Below the pieces are notes generated by a model that saw only the letters and a list, made by a program, of their open reading frames with translations, was not told the origin of the DNA and did not search any database. A program made the translations under genes and the position numbers. A stretch of 64,000 nucleotides of DNA. It comes from Dictyostelium firmibasis. Its lineage: Eukaryota; Evosea; Eumycetozoa; Dictyosteliales; Dictyosteliaceae. Every line of letters starts with the position of its first letter. The first letter of the stretch is position 1. Shown here piece by piece: positions 41,801 through 55,040 of the stretch. The stretch covers positions 1-64,000 of the forward strand of contig CM069768.1 of the NCBI GenBank assembly GCA_036169595.1, read 5' to 3'.

Positions 41801-43256
41801 CGATAGAGTCAATACCAATTCAAATTCAGCAACGATGGAAACTGGGGATTATTCGACTTTCCAATCTCATGTAAAGTCAATACTTAAAACAAGTAAATCG
41901 AGTACTTCGAATTTGTTTATGAACTCTTGGCAGCCATCAACCTTAAAGGTCTATGATTCAAACTACTCAAAGTTCCATTTCTTTTGTATTTTAAATCGTT
42001 TGGATCCATCAAAGATTACTCTGGTAGTTTTTATGGACTATTTGACCTATTTATTCAAGCTACAACCTCCATTGGCTTATTCAACAATTAACAGTCATCG
42101 TTCAATGCTTAATCAGTTGCTCATTCTTAGAAATCAATCTGAAATAGTTAATGATCCGTTCATATCAAGAATAATGACTGGTATTCACAAGTTACGTCCG
42201 AGTAACTCAAAGTATAATGAAATCTGGAATGCAAATCAAGTTTTCAAATACTTATCTACAATCAACGTTTATCCAAAATTTACATACTCTGTTCTTCTAC
42301 ATAAGACTTTTGTGCTTTGTAAAATGTTTGGTTTAGCAAGATCATCTGATTTGGTCAAATGGTCTTACAAGAATTTAATAATCACTGAACACTCAATTAA
42401 AGCTCCTGTTATCAATGCAAAACAACAAAGGAATACAAAGAATGCTGATATTTCCATTTTAGAATTAACTTCATTAGATGAATCCAATGCAAGTATTTGT
42501 CCAGTTCTCCATCTTTCAAGATACCTCAAACACTCTGAACAAAGAAGAACTGTTTCATCTGGTGACTCGGTATTCATTCTCCGTGATGGTAATCCAGTTT
42601 CAGTCGAATATATAAACTTTATAGTTTTATCAATACTCTCAAAATCAGGTATTGATATTACAAAGTTCAAATCTCACTCTACTCGTTCCGCTATGGCTTC
42701 TCTCTTGTTGTCCAGTAATGTTCCATTCCATGTGGTCAAGAAACTTGGTCGTTGGAAATCAAATGATACAGTTGATAACTTTTATGACAAGAAAATCATT
42801 GGTGAAAAATCTGGTGGTTTCTTAAATAATGTAGTCCAACTTTCATAAATTTAAATATATATATGATAATATAAATTAAAAATTTAAATAATTAAATTAT
42901 ATTTTATATTAAATATATATATTTAAATTGGTCCCACCCGCCCTCCCTTAGTCGGAATTCCATATAAATCAAATTGTTTTCAATGTTTAGTACCACTATT
43001 TATACTATTTTTACTTTCTTCAAAATTTCTCAAAACTCAAAAAAATAGGTGCGTGACACGTGGCAACTTTTTTCAAACTCGAAATTTTTCATTTTTTCAA
43101 TAATTTTTTCGAGCTAAAATATCTCCAGAAAATCTCTTGAATTTCTCTGAAAATTATCTTAAATATTTGGGAATTTCAAATAAATAAATATATTCATAAA
43201 TTTAAATATATATATTTAATATAAAATATAATTTAATTATTTAAATTTTTAATTTA
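38508..43256 (+). mobile_element. DIRS element nested in another DIRS
   Basis: About 4.75 kb, the full length of the family: terminal repeat from 38508, first frame region 38927-39928, RT/RNase H/MT-like region 39979-41874, recombinase to 42848, internal complementary region 42849-42930, right terminal repeat to 43256. Inserted in the poly-T leader of the outer copy. All parts present, with a small number of breaks. Young. Confidence 0.88.
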
Positions 43257-43313
43257 TTAATTTAATACTTTTTCTCTATCTCTATAAAAATAATTTTAGA
43301 TATCAATAAAATA

Positions 43314-44315
43314 ATGTATACCACCGATAATAATAACCACGCTAGTAGCTCTACCGAAAATAATTCTATTTCTTATGAAACAAGAATGAAATCACTTGAG
43401 GATCAAATCTCCAATCTCTCATTAGCTTTTACCAGATATATGAAAGAGCCAATCAGAGAGTCTTACCGTAACTCTGATAATCAACGTTCTAATGATGAAT
43501 CTGAAACTGAGAATGAACAAGGTGATGATGAATATATCGATCCAGTCGATGTTCCAACTGATTATCAACTATCAGAGTCATTGCTTGCTAACTACAAACA
43601 TTTAATCAATAATCAAGGTTTGTTAGTTGAAGAAAAATGTATCCTTAAGAAGAACGAAATCGCTGATGTTAACAAAATCTTTTGCTTTCCATCTAACTTC
43701 CAAGTGAATGTAGCTCCATTCGGTACTCCAGAAGGTATATCTGCTTCATCGAATCTCAAGAACAATGATACTGACTTGTACATTGTCGAAAAGAGAATCA
43801 ATGATATTTTGAAACCAATACTTTTACTCTCAAGTATGATATTATCCGATAAAACTGATATCGACACCGAACTCTTAGGTTACTTAGCTGACTCGTCCAT
43901 CCAATTAGTTGTTAGTGCTCAAGCAACATTAGCTCGTGTTCGTCGTAACAACATCTCAAAAGAAATCTACGGCTCCGAAGTGGTTCAACCAATCAAGATC
44001 AAAGACACTCCAAAGATGTTTGATGATACCGAATCTGAACGTGTAAGAAAGTTAGCAAAGCCAATCAGAAAGAACAATGAAGCCAAACAATCATTGTTAA
44101 AAGTTAACAATCAATCAAAGTCAAACTTTAAGAAATCAACCAATACAGGTGGTAATAACACTACTGGAAGTAGTAGTTCGAATAACAAGTCCAGTAGTGG
44201 GAGTAATGGCCGATCCAACAACTTCAATGGATCCCAAAGTAATGCTGCATCAGGTAGCAACAATACCAAGTCTGGAAACGGTACCAATTATCGTTTTCAG
44301 AAGAACAAGAAGTAA
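43314..44315 (+). CDS. First reading frame (Gag-like) of the outer DIRS
   Basis: 333 residues, same protein as at 28392-29393 with scattered changes (for example M-Y-T-T-D at the start). Kept open although the element itself is broken. Confidence 0.65.
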   Translation: MYTTDNNNHASSSTENNSISYETRMKSLEDQISNLSLAFTRYMKEPIRESYRNSDNQRSNDESETENEQGDDEYIDPVDVPTDYQLSESLLANYKHLINNQGLLVEEKCILKKNEIADVNKIFCFPSNFQVNVAPFGTPEGISASSNLKNNDTDLYIVEKRINDILKPILLLSSMILSDKTDIDTELLGYLADSSIQLVVSAQATLARVRRNNISKEIYGSEVVQPIKIKDTPKMFDDTESERVRKLAKPIRKNNEAKQSLLKVNNQSKSNFKKSTNTGGNNTTGSSSSNNKSSSGSNGRSNNFNGSQSNAASGSNNTKSGNGTNYRFQKNKK

Positions 44316-47300
44316 ACTTACCAGTAGGTGGACGTCTCGTCCACTTCAAACAAGTTTGGAAAGAATTGGGTCTTCCAAACTTTTGTCAAGAAGTAGTAAA
44401 CGGATTAAAGGTTCCACTACTTTCAAACTTCAAACCGATGCTGAACCCAATTCCGATTTCAATTCCAGAGGGTCCGAAATCAGATTGCATCACAAACGAA
44501 GTACAAGATTTATTAAAAGACAATGCAATAGAACAAGTACTTCCAAACCGTCACTCCCAACTCGTTTTTTACTCCAACGTGTTTACGGTTCCAAAAGCTG
44601 GAACGAATTTACATCGTCCAGTATTAGATCTAAAAAGGTTAAACCTTTTTATCAAAAATCAATCATTCAAGATGGAAGGTCTAAAGAATCTAAAGATTCA
44701 AACCGACAACACAACAACTCTCTCGTATGTCAATCGCCAAGGTGGTCAGATTCAAGATCTATCTATTCTCTTCGAACAGCTATGGAAACAATGTCTCAAG
44801 AAGAAAATCAATCTGATCGGGGAACACATTCCAGGATTCTTCAATGTCAAAGCCGATCACCTCAGTCGTCTATCAGAGATGAACCACAAATCATCCAAGA
44901 CGATCAAGAGTTACAACTGGCAACTCAAGATAGAAGTATTCAATCGAATTCAACTACAATTCGGTCAAATTCAAATGGATCTGTTTGCTTCACACTTCAA
45001 CCATCAAACAATCAATTACTCAACCATGAAAATGAATGCTCTGCAACTCGATTGGAGTCAATGGAATCAATGTCTAGCGTTCCCACCTCCAATACTTTTG
45101 CCTTCTGTGATGGAGAAGATGAACTTATTGAGTTCGAAGATGGTTTCTATAATACTGATCTTCCCGATTTGGAGATCAGCAACTTGGTATCCGATGATTC
45201 AAGCTCAAGTTCCTCGTCATCATCGCCATCTGTTTCCTCAAGTACTGGGTACGTTCCAGGAAGTATTGACAAAAGAATCGATAGAGTCAATACCAATTCA
45301 AATTCAACAACGATGGAAACTGGGGATTATTCGACTTTCCAATCTCATGTAAAGTCAATAATTAAAACAAATAAATCGAGTACTTCGAATTTGTTTATGA
45401 ACTCTTGGCAACCATCAACCTTAAAGGTCTATGATTCAAATTACTCAAAGTTCCATTTCTTTTGTATTTTAAATCGTTTGGATCCATCAAAGATTACTTT
45501 GGTAGTTTTTATGGACTATTTGACCTATTTATTCAAGCTACAACCTCCATTGGCTTATTCAACAATTAACAGTCATCGTTCAATGCTCAATCAGTTGCTC
45601 ATTCTTAGAAATCAATCTGAAATCGTTAATGATCCGTTCATATCAAGAATAATGACTGGTATTCACAAGTTACGTCCGAGTAACTCAAAGTATAATGAAA
45701 TCTGGAATGCAAATCAAGTTTTCAAATACTTATCTACAATCAACGTTTATCCAAAGTTTACATACTCTGTTCTTCTACATAAGACTTTTGTGCTTTGTAA
45801 AATGTTTGGTTTAGCAAGGTCATCTGACTTGGTCAAATGGTCTTACAAGAATTTAATAATCACTGAACACTCAATTAAAGCTCCTGTTATCAATGCAAAA
45901 GAACAAAGGAATACAAAGAATGCTGATGTTTCAATTCTAGAATTAACTTCATTAGATGAATCCAATGCAAGTATTTGTCCAGTTCTCCATCTTTCAAGAT
46001 ACCTCAAACACTCTGAACAAAGAAGAACTACTTCATCTGGTGACTCAGTATTCATTCTCCGTGATGGTAGTCCAGTTTCAGTCGAATATATAAACTCTAT
46101 AGTTTTATCAATACTTTCAAAATCAGGTATTGATATTACAAAGTTCAAATCTCACTCTACTCGTTCCGCTATGGCTTCTCTCTTGTTGTCCAGTAATGTT
46201 CCATTCCATGTGGTCAAGAAACTTGGTCCTTGGAAATCAAATGATACAGTTGATAACTTTTATGACAAGAAAATCATTGGTGAAAAATCTGGTGGTTTCT
46301 TAAATAATGTAGTCCAACTTTCATAAATTTAAATATATATATGATAATATAAATTAAAAATTTAAATAATTAAATTATATTTTATATTAAATATATATAT
46401 TAAAATGAGTCCCACCCGCCCTCCCTTAGTCGGAATTCCATATAAATCAAATTGTTTTCAATATTTAGTGCCACTATTTATACTGTTTTTACTTTCTGCA
46501 AAATTTCTCAAAACTCAAAAAAAATAGGTGCGTGACACGTGGCAACTTTTTTCAAACTCGAAATTTTTCATTTTTTCAATAATTTTTTCGAGCTAAAAAC
46601 CTCCAGAAAATTCATTTGAATTTCTCTGAAAATTATCTTAAATATTTGGGAATAATCAAATAAATAAATGTATTCATAAATTTAAATATATATATTTAAT
46701 ATAAAATATAATTTAATTATTTAAATTTTTAAATAGATGATATGATTAATAATGGGATTAATAGTGCTAATGAAATCATTGGAACTGACTGCTATGGATT
46801 GAGCGCATCGGGTGTAGATAGTCAATCCACTCCTTCACTCATGTTTTAATGCACCTTTTGTCGTAAGAGCTTCACAAACAGGATATGGAGCTATAGCTCA
46901 GGAAGGGGGGACATTTCCTTAAGTCAGCTCAATAGTACAGGGGTCTTTCTTGCTTCAAAGTCGGTCGTTTCTCTCAACCATGTGAATATGAGTCATAGAC
47001 AAACAGGTGCAGATATTTTATGCAAAGGGATCTATTCTGCACCCACATCTGAAGGGGTCAACACCATTAACCTCACGCAAACAACAATTCAAGGAGATTT
47101 TAATCATTTGATTAATGTCGACTCTTCTTCTCTTAAAGTTCAGGTTCAGGAGAATTCGGTTTTAAGTAGCCCTTCTATATTAGGAAATGTGAATGAAAGA
47201 AAGGTTGATTTTGATGTATCTCAATCTAAGCTTACAGGAGATCTTCAAGGAAAGGAGATGTCATCATGACTCTTAGAGATCAGGCGGTTTGGAGTGGAAA

Positions 47301-48395
47301 GATTAGAGGAGAGCCAGAACTTGCTGTAACCTTGAATATAGGTCCTTCTTCACAATGGGAAGCTACAGGAGATACATCGATCTCTATTTTAAATAGTCAA
47401 CAAGGAGGAGTTCAAATCGCTCCTTCTTCTAATGCCGCTTCAACACATCTCACAGTTCAAGAGTATCAAGGAAAGCCAGGAGATTTGATTTTAAATACAT
47501 CATTAGGATTTCAAAATTCAGCTTCTGATCAGGTGATCATTCATCATCATACAGCTACAGCCCCTACACCTGTGACACTTCAAAATCAAGGTGTTTCTAA
47601 AGGGAGTGTTCTGAGTCATAAAATTCCTTTAATTCAAGTGAAGAGAGACCCTTCTTCTTCCATCGATCAAACATCCTTTTTCTTGAAAAATTTTATCGGA
47701 GGAGATAGTTATAACTACGCCTTTCAATACGATCCTAGTAACCCAGATTGGCATATGTGGAATCTTCAACTTCAATCTCATAGCAGTAACACATCTTTAT
47801 ATGCCAACCTGCCTGCGACAGCTTTAAGTTATGGATTATCGGTGATAGACACTCTTCATGAAAGAATGGGGGGAAACTGCTTTCAGCTACCTCAAGATAC
47901 TCACTCTTCTTCAAAAGTGTGGAGCCGGGTGATGCATGAAAAAGGAGACATTACAGAACAGCTAGAAGGAGCTGCGGTCAAAAGAATCCCTTCGCACTTT
48001 ACCAACCAAACCATTCAAATGGGATCAACATTTTATCACAATTTACACCAAGATCATTTCGGGATCATGGCTTCTTTAGGAGAAGCAATCTGCCATATTG
48101 GAGATCAAGATTTACTCATTGGAGGGAAGAATAAAATCAAGGTGGGATCTCTTGCCTCTTATTTCACCCATTATGGCCCTTTAGGGGGGTATTTGGATGC
48201 AATCGTTCAGGGTAAAAATTCTCATTGAGGTGTTTACAGTAAATTGTAGAAATCAAATTCAAAAATTAAGTACGGTGTACTTTCACAGATTTAAATTTAA
48301 TTTTTGTAAAACATATCAAATTTTCGACGAAAACTCTTTTAAATTAAAATAAACTTTAAAAGGAATAAAAAAATAATTTAATTTTAAAAATATAT

Positions 48396-49834
48396 TCATT
48401 TATTGTTTCTTAAATTAAAATTGATTTGTTCAATATGGAATATCATTATTAAACAGTACGAAAGGAAGTTTGGTTGATGAATTCCTCTTTGTTTTACTAT
48501 TCCCCATCTATTCTTCATATCAGCAAACTTGTTCTCTACCAATGACCGTTTACCAGCTTGGAAATGATGGAATCTTGATTCCACAACTTTTCTTTCTTGA
48601 TTGGAAAGTATTTCGTCACCTTTACCAAGAAGATTTTTGATTCTCTTTGGTGTATAAAACAAGGTACCGTTGTAAGCAGGGTCTGCAAGTACTGAAAACT
48701 CTTCTCCGTTTTTTATAAAAGAGTAAATTAGATCATTGAGACCAGTTAACATTGACATACCTGAATCATTATTATGACCTTTACCAATGATCGCAGAATC
48801 GATTGTACCATTTTCATCGACAAGTATTTGAATTGTAAAAGAGTGATACTTTAAGTCGCCTCTGTACCATTCGAATTGATATGGATGCACTCGATTGATT
48901 CTAAAATCGGTACAATCGACATAATGTAAACAGTTTAAGTTCATTAACTCCAACGAGATGGTATAAAGACATGGTATCATAAGTGGAATAAGTGCACGTA
49001 CAGCTCTTGAAATAGTAGCACTACTAATACTAAAGATTCTCTTTAACAATGAGGTCGAATTTGGTCCTTTCTAAATTATTTGACAAAAATATTTAATATT
49101 CTAATATAATAGTAATCTAAAACTTATTTTTAATATGTACAGACCTTCAAAAAAAACAATACTAACAACACTTTCAATCTTGAATCTAACAAACATTTAA
49201 ACGCTTTGACTGAGTTTCTACACAATCTAACAATTTCATCAACGAGATCTATTGGTAAACCTAATTCATTGTAAACATCCACTTGATTGTAATGAGTTGG
49301 ATATAAATCTTTAAATATTCTAACAGTTTTACGAGATTGGTTTTTATTTAATGGAGTTGGAACAAATGTATCGTTTCTATATCTCTTTTTAATTGTTCTT
49401 TCCAATCTATTAATATTAATATAGTTATGTCTAATAATTTTCTTTTGTTGAACATCATTATTTTCATTCAGTTGATTCAAAATCCTGAATGGATCATTGT
49501 TGAATATGTTTGTATTCGAGTTAAGTTTTTTAATTATAATACTCTTTATTAAGTTGATTTTGGAAATTGTTGCTATAATCATCTTTATTACTACAATAGT
49601 TTCTACATCATCGATATCGAATTGATTTGTATTTATAAAATCTTTTACAATTGTTTCAAATCGATTTCGTTCGAATGTTTCTAACATGTTTTTATTAAAA
49701 CCATCATCTAAAATTTCCCAAGTAGATTCATTAAAACTATATCCTTCCCATTTTATAAAGTATTCTATCGAACCATCTATAATTCTTTTATCTAAAATTT
49801 CTTCAACATTATATCGATAATTGTTACTATCCAT
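48396..49834 (-). CDS. Chromodomain-DDE transposase of H3 (two exons)
   Basis: Exon 1, 49834-49145; intron 49144-49071 (74 bases); exon 2, 49070-48396; 454 residues. Chromodomain cage and DDE residues as in H1 and H2. All three copies keep the same intron and both frames open, which supports the spliced fusion as the real product. Confidence 0.8.
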
Positions 49835-50142
49835 TTGAGTTAACTTTATATCAATTAAATAATTGTTATTTATAGGAATTATAGTGTATAAGTTTATATA
49901 ATATTTATAGTTTATAGGTTTTTAATTATATTATTTAATGTGAATAGAAAATTAATGTGAAACAATTATTTTCACGCAAGTGGTATAAAAAAATAATAAA
50001 TTTAATTAAATTTAATTACTTTTTAACACTAACCCACACGTGGTAAAAATTATTGAAAATAAATTGAAAAAAATAAATAATTTAATTTAATTTAATTATT
50101 TACCCCTAATGTGGTTAAATTATATCGATAATTTACAACAAT

Positions 50143-50155
50143 TGACACGTGGCAA
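50143..50155 (+). promoter_or_regulatory. CACGTG box shared with DIRS ends
   Basis: TGACACGTGGCAA in the divergent promoter of H3, as at 10107-10119 in H1, and as in DIRS terminal repeats (for example 63003-63015, and inverted at 58621-58633). Confidence 0.55.
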
Positions 50156-50352
50156 TATTATTAATAAAATAAATTAATAAAAACACCCACATTTTTAATT
50201 TTAATTTTTATTTTTTATTATTTTTTATTTTTTATTTTTTAATATCTTTAATTTTTTAATTAGAAAACTACAATAAGTTACACAAAACAATTTAATTATT
50301 AAAAACAAAAACAAACATATATATTAAGTAATAACATTCTTTTATTAAACAC

Positions 50353-51429
50353 CATGGGTATGCATTACTAAAATAAAAATAATATAGTTTACAAATTGTT
50401 TTATTAACAAAATGTGTTTTAATAGATTTTAGAAATCTAAAAAAATATAAATTAGATAAATCAAACAATAACAATATTAATAAAAATAATATTAGTAATA
50501 ACTATGAATCAACAGAATCAACAGAATCTAGTAGTGAAAATGAAGAATATAGTGATGATATTGCATTGTCAAACAATGAAAATGATGATTACAGTGATAA
50601 TGATACTTTTAATGATAATGATAATAGGTTTGAAGATATTGATATCGAAAGTCAACAACAATCACTTGATTCTAGCGAGTCAGATGATGATTTAGATGAC
50701 TCGGATTCCAGAGATATAGATTCAAACTCAAATGTTTGGAATTGGGAAACAACACATACATTCTTGACATTTTATTTAAAGAATTTAAGAAACCCGAATA
50801 TCAATTCATTATCAAACAAAAGTGTAATGCAATTAACCGTTTCCGACTATAATAAAAAGTATAAAACCAATCTCAGTGTCAAACAAGCTTTGTCGTACTT
50901 ATCAAATCTCAGAGGCGTTAATTCAAAATTGAAAAAACCATTCACTCGTCCAAAGAGATTCACAAGTCATCACATCAATAAATATGGTTCCAAACATAAT
51001 TTCAGTTTATATCTTGATACTTGTGAAAACTATTTTAACAAATCTTCTAAATTATTGGAATTAATAGAGAAAGAATTAAGAAGTTCTCAAGTAATTGGTG
51101 ATACCGAGTCAAGATTAAATTCTTCCCAAATCTCTGATGATATTGCTTCTCAACAACAGAATAGAACAAATGTAAGAAGAGATCGTTATTCAACTTTAAC
51201 AAATATCTTTCAAGATGAAAAATCATTCAGAGGGAAGGTATGCTCCAGACTTGAAAAACAAGAACAGATCGAAAGAGAAAAGTTAGATCATCAAATTAAA
51301 CAAGATAGTGTTAATAACTCTTTAAACTCTAGATTAATAACACAACTAGAAAGATCAAGTAACCAATTAGAAGTGTTGTCTGAAATATTGATTCAACTAT
51401 TAAAAAATAAAACCAATCCCAATAAATAA
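50353..51429 (+). CDS. Myb/SANT-like accessory protein of H3 (4-base first exon)
   Basis: ATGG 50353-50356, intron 50357-50425 region ending AATAG, exon 2, 50426-51429; 335 residues. One or two substitutions against H1 (for example E-D-I-D for E-D-T-D, and S-D-D-D for S-D-N-D). Confidence 0.75.
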
Positions 51430-51585
51430 AAATTAAATCTTTTCATTTATAAATTATAAAAAAAGTATTCATTTTTTAAGGCTTATGTTTTTTACAAAAA
51501 TTAAATTTAAATCTGTGAAAGTATACACATCTTAAGTTTTGAAATTGTAATTTAATATTTAAATTTAAGTAAGTGAAAACACCTC

Positions 51586-54500
51586 ATTTACATCGTCCAG
51601 TATTAGATCTAAAAAGGTTAAACCTTTTTATCAAAAATCAATCATTCAAGATGGAAGGTCTAAAGAATCTGTCTTCAATGGTAAAGCAAGGTTACTACAT
51701 GGTAAAACTAGATATCAAGAAAGCTTATCTCCATGTTTTAGTCGACGAAAGTTATCGAGATTTATTCCGGTTCGTTTGGAAAGGAACTCATTCCAGATGG
51801 AGAACAATGCCATTCGGGTTATCGTCAGCTCCTCGAATCTTTACAATGTTAATGAGACCAGTACTCCGAATACTGAGAGATATCAACATTTCCGTAATCG
51901 CCTACTTAGACGATCTTCTAATCGTTGGTTCAACAAAAGAAGAATGTTTAAACAACCTCAACCAAACAATGAATCTGTTAGTCAAACTCGGATTCAAGTT
52001 AAATCTAGAAAAGAGTGTTCTCGAGCCAACTCAATCAATAACGTTTCTAGGATTACAAATCGATTCAATATCAATGAAGTTACTTGTTCCAAAAGAAAAG
52101 AAGAAGAGTATCATCAAAGATATCAGGAACTTTCTAAAACTCGAAACTTGTACTCTAAGAAAGTTAGCTGGTTTAAAAGGAAAACTGATTGCATTGAAAG
52201 ATGCAGTAATACCATTCCGTTTGTACACTCGTCAAACAAACAAGTTTCATTGTCAAAGTCTGAAACTAGCAAATGGAAATTGGGATCAATCATTTCCAAT
52301 TTCTCAAGACGTCAAGAAAGAAATTTCAAATTGGTTAACTCTCTTAAACCAATAGAATGGAAAAGAAATAAGTCTGTTTCCAAGTTACGATTATGTTCTA
52401 ACAACAGATGCTTCAGAATCAGGTGCGGGTGCAACTTTAATGAAAGACAACAAAGTCATCAAAACTTGGTCATTCCAGTGGTCAGAAGTCCAATCAAACA
52501 TGTCATCGAACCGTCGAGAAATGCTTGCTCTACTAATGGCATTTCAGATTCTATGTCGGAAGTTGAACAACTGCAATCTAAAGATTCAAACCGACAACAC
52601 AACGACTCTCTCGTATGTCAATCGCCAAGGTGGTCAGATTCAAGATCTATCGATTCTCTTCGAACAACTCTGGAAACTATGTCTCAAGAAGAAAATCAAT
52701 CTGATTGGGGAACACATTCCAGGATTCTTCAATGTCAAAGCCGATCACCTCAGTCGTCTATCAGAGATGAATCACAAATTATCCAAGCCGATCAAGAGTT
52801 ACAACTGGCAACTCAAGAAAGAAGTATTCAATCGAATTCAACTCCAATTCGGTCAAATTCAAATGGATCTGTTTGCTTCACACTTCAACCATCAAACAAT
52901 CAATTACTCAACCATGAAAATGAATGCTCTACAACTCGATTGGAGTCAATGGAATCAATGTCTAGCGTTCCCGCCTCCAATACTTTTGCCTTCTGTGATG
53001 GAGAAGATGAACTTATTGAGTTCGAAGATGGTTTCTATAATACTGATCTTCCCGATATGGAGATCAGCAACTTGGTATCCGATGATTCAAGCTCAAGTTC
53101 CTCGTCATCATCGCCATCTGTTTCCTCAAGTACTGGGTACGTTTCAAGAAGTATTGACAAAAGAATCGATAGAGTCAATACCAATTCAAATTCAGCAACG
53201 ATGGAAACTGGGGATTATTCGACTTTCCAATCTCATGTAAAGTCAATAATTAAAACAAGTAAATCGAGTACTTCGAATTTGTTTATGAACTCTTGGCAGC
53301 CATCAACCTTAAAGGTCTATGATTCAAACTACTCAAAGTTCCATTTCTTTTGTATTTTGAATCGTTTGGATCCATCAAAGATTACTCTGGTAGTTTTTAT
53401 GGACTATTTAACCTATTTATTCAAGCTACAACCTCCTTTGGCTTATTCAACAATTAACAGTCATCGTTCAATGCTTAATCAGTTGCTCATTCTTAGGAAT
53501 CAATCTGAAATAGTTAATGATCCATTCATATCAAGAATAATGACTGGTATTCACAAGTTACGTCCGAGTAACTCAAAGTATAATGAAATCTGGAATGCAA
53601 ATCAAGTTTTCAAATACTTATCTACAATCAACGTTTATCCAAAGTTTACATACTCTGTTCTTCTACATAAGACTTTTGTGCTTTGTAAAATGTTTGGTTT
53701 AGCAAGGTCATCTGACTTGGTCAAATGGTCTTACAAGAATTTAATAATCACTGAACACTCAATTAAAGCTCCTGTTATCAATGCAAAAGAACAAAGGAAT
53801 ACAAAGAATGCTGATATTTCCATTTTAGAATTAACTTCATTAGATGAATCCAATGCAAGTATTTGTCCAGTTCTCCATCTTTCAAGATACCTCAAACACT
53901 CTGAACAAAGAAGAACTGTTTCATCTGGTGACTCGGTATTCATTCTCCGTGATGGTAGTCCAGTTTCAGTCGAATATATAAACTCTATAGTTTTATCAAT
54001 ACTTTCAAAATCAGGTATTGATATTACAAAGTTCAAATCTCACTCTACTCGTTCCGCTATGGCTTCTCTCTTGTTGTCCAGCAATGTTCCATTCCATGTG
54101 GTCAAGAAACTCGGTCGTTGGAAATCAAATGATACAGTTGATAACTTTTATGACAAGAAAATCATTGGTGAAAAATCTGGTGGTTTCTTAAATAATGTAG
54201 TCCAACTTTAATAAATTTAAATATATATATGATAATATAAATTAAAAATTTAAATAATTAAATTATATTTTTTATTAAATATATATATTTAAATTGGTCC
54301 CACCCGCCCTCCCTTAGTCGGAATTCCATATAAATCAAATTGTTTTCAATATTTAGTGCCACTATTTATACTGTTTTTACTTTCTGAAAAATTTCGCAAA
54401 ACTCAAAAAAATTGGTGCGTGACACGTGGCAACTTTTTTCAAACTCGAAATTTTTCATTTTTTCAATAATTTTTTCGAGCTAAAAAACCTCCAGAAAATT

Positions 54501-54594
54501 CATTTGAATTTCTCTGAAAATTATCTTAAATATTTGGGAATAATCAAATAAATAAATGTATTCATAAATTTAAATATATATATGATAATATAAA
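51586..54594 (+). mobile_element. DIRS element, 3-prime part
   Basis: Begins inside RT (L-H-R-P-V-L-D-L-K-R-L-N) directly at the H3 end, continues through RNase H, the MT-like part (to about 53240), the recombinase (to about 54211), the internal complementary region and the right terminal repeat, ending at 54594 with the sequence otherwise seen at left ends. The 5-prime part is absent. Followed by a 32-bp H right end. Confidence 0.85.
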
Positions 54595-54610
54595 TTGATC
54601 TTTAATATAA

Positions 54611-54642
54611 AATATTTAAATTTAAGTAAGTGAAAACACCTC
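54611..54642 (+). mobile_element. Right end remnant of an H transposon
   Basis: Last 32 bases of the family (AATATTTAAATTTAAGTAAG followed by TGAAAACACCTC), then ATT and the autotransporter continues. It is the partner of the left end at 48227: together they mark the original H insertion in the autotransporter. Confidence 0.8.
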
Positions 54643-55040
54643 ATTAGAGCCTCAAGCTCAGGTGTTATCTCAGTTCATCCATTTTAACTCTTTTACAGAT
54701 GGTAACTGACAGGTTAAGCTCAGCGATGAGAAATCGGTTGTCACAAAAGCTGGGTTAAGAGCTGCAAAATAGTGGATATTTTCTCAAAAAGAGCTCTCTT
54801 TTTGGACGCAGGTAGGGGGATCACATGAGTTTTTAGGAAGTTCAAAAGCCACACTTGACCCTGGAGAAAATAGTCTTATTTTTTCTTCTAAAATGGTCAA
54901 ATCGTGGGTCAATGTAACGATGGGATTAGATGCTGTGTTAACCCCTTTATGCTCTCTTTATGGAAGTGGTGGCTATTGCACCGATTTAAATGCGAGCACT
55001 TCTTACAATCTAAAAGCAGGGGTTAAATGGACATGGTAGA

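Larger units (their letters stand above)
38168..46732 (+). mobile_element. DIRS element (outer), with another DIRS nested in its leader
   Basis: Outer parts: left terminal repeat and leader 38168-38507, then, after the nested copy, 43257-46732 with the first frame (43314-44315), RT/RNase H text (44366-45352), recombinase to 46326, internal complementary region and right terminal repeat. Broken. Left flank is the dtxR gene, right flank is the chlamydial autotransporter, so this copy sits at a join between two unrelated bacterial pieces. Confidence 0.85.
48227..51585. mobile_element. Transposon H3, same family as H1
   Basis: 3,359 bp with intact ends. Left flank ATT (48224-48226) is in the autotransporter; right flank ATT (51586-51588) is in a DIRS RT gene. 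The two flanks therefore come from different insertion sites. The matching autotransporter flank (ATT, 54643-54645) follows a separate H right end at 54611-54642. Both genes are complete. Confidence 0.9.
46733..55039 (+). pseudogene. Type V autotransporter, split by transposon H3 and a DIRS part
   Basis: A passenger-type beta-helix (46733 to about 47650; units such as L-T-G-D, A-V-W-S-G and W-E-A-T-G-D) followed by an AidA-type beta-barrel: L-S-Y-G-L-S-V-I-D-T-L-H-E-R, then V-W-S-R-V-M-H-E-K-G. It stops at the H3 insertion (48227) and resumes at 54646 with L-E-P-Q-A-Q-V-L-S-Q-F and the Y-N-L-K-A-G-V-K-W-T-W end at 55039, a classic barrel terminus with C-terminal Trp. Frameshifts occur near 46980, 47266, next to the insertion and near 54710 and 54770. 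Outer-membrane surface protein of the donor; chlamydial by neighbourhood. Confidence 0.8.

Noticed and set aside
39762-42848. Very long frames of 650-1,028 codons in DIRS copies (also 23855-26602 and 58842-61928) as single large proteins
   Set aside because: Their first two thirds are the RT/RNase H region read in a wrong frame (Ser/Arg-rich, no family marks); only the last third, the tyrosine recombinase, is real. Overlapping frames are usual in DIRS.
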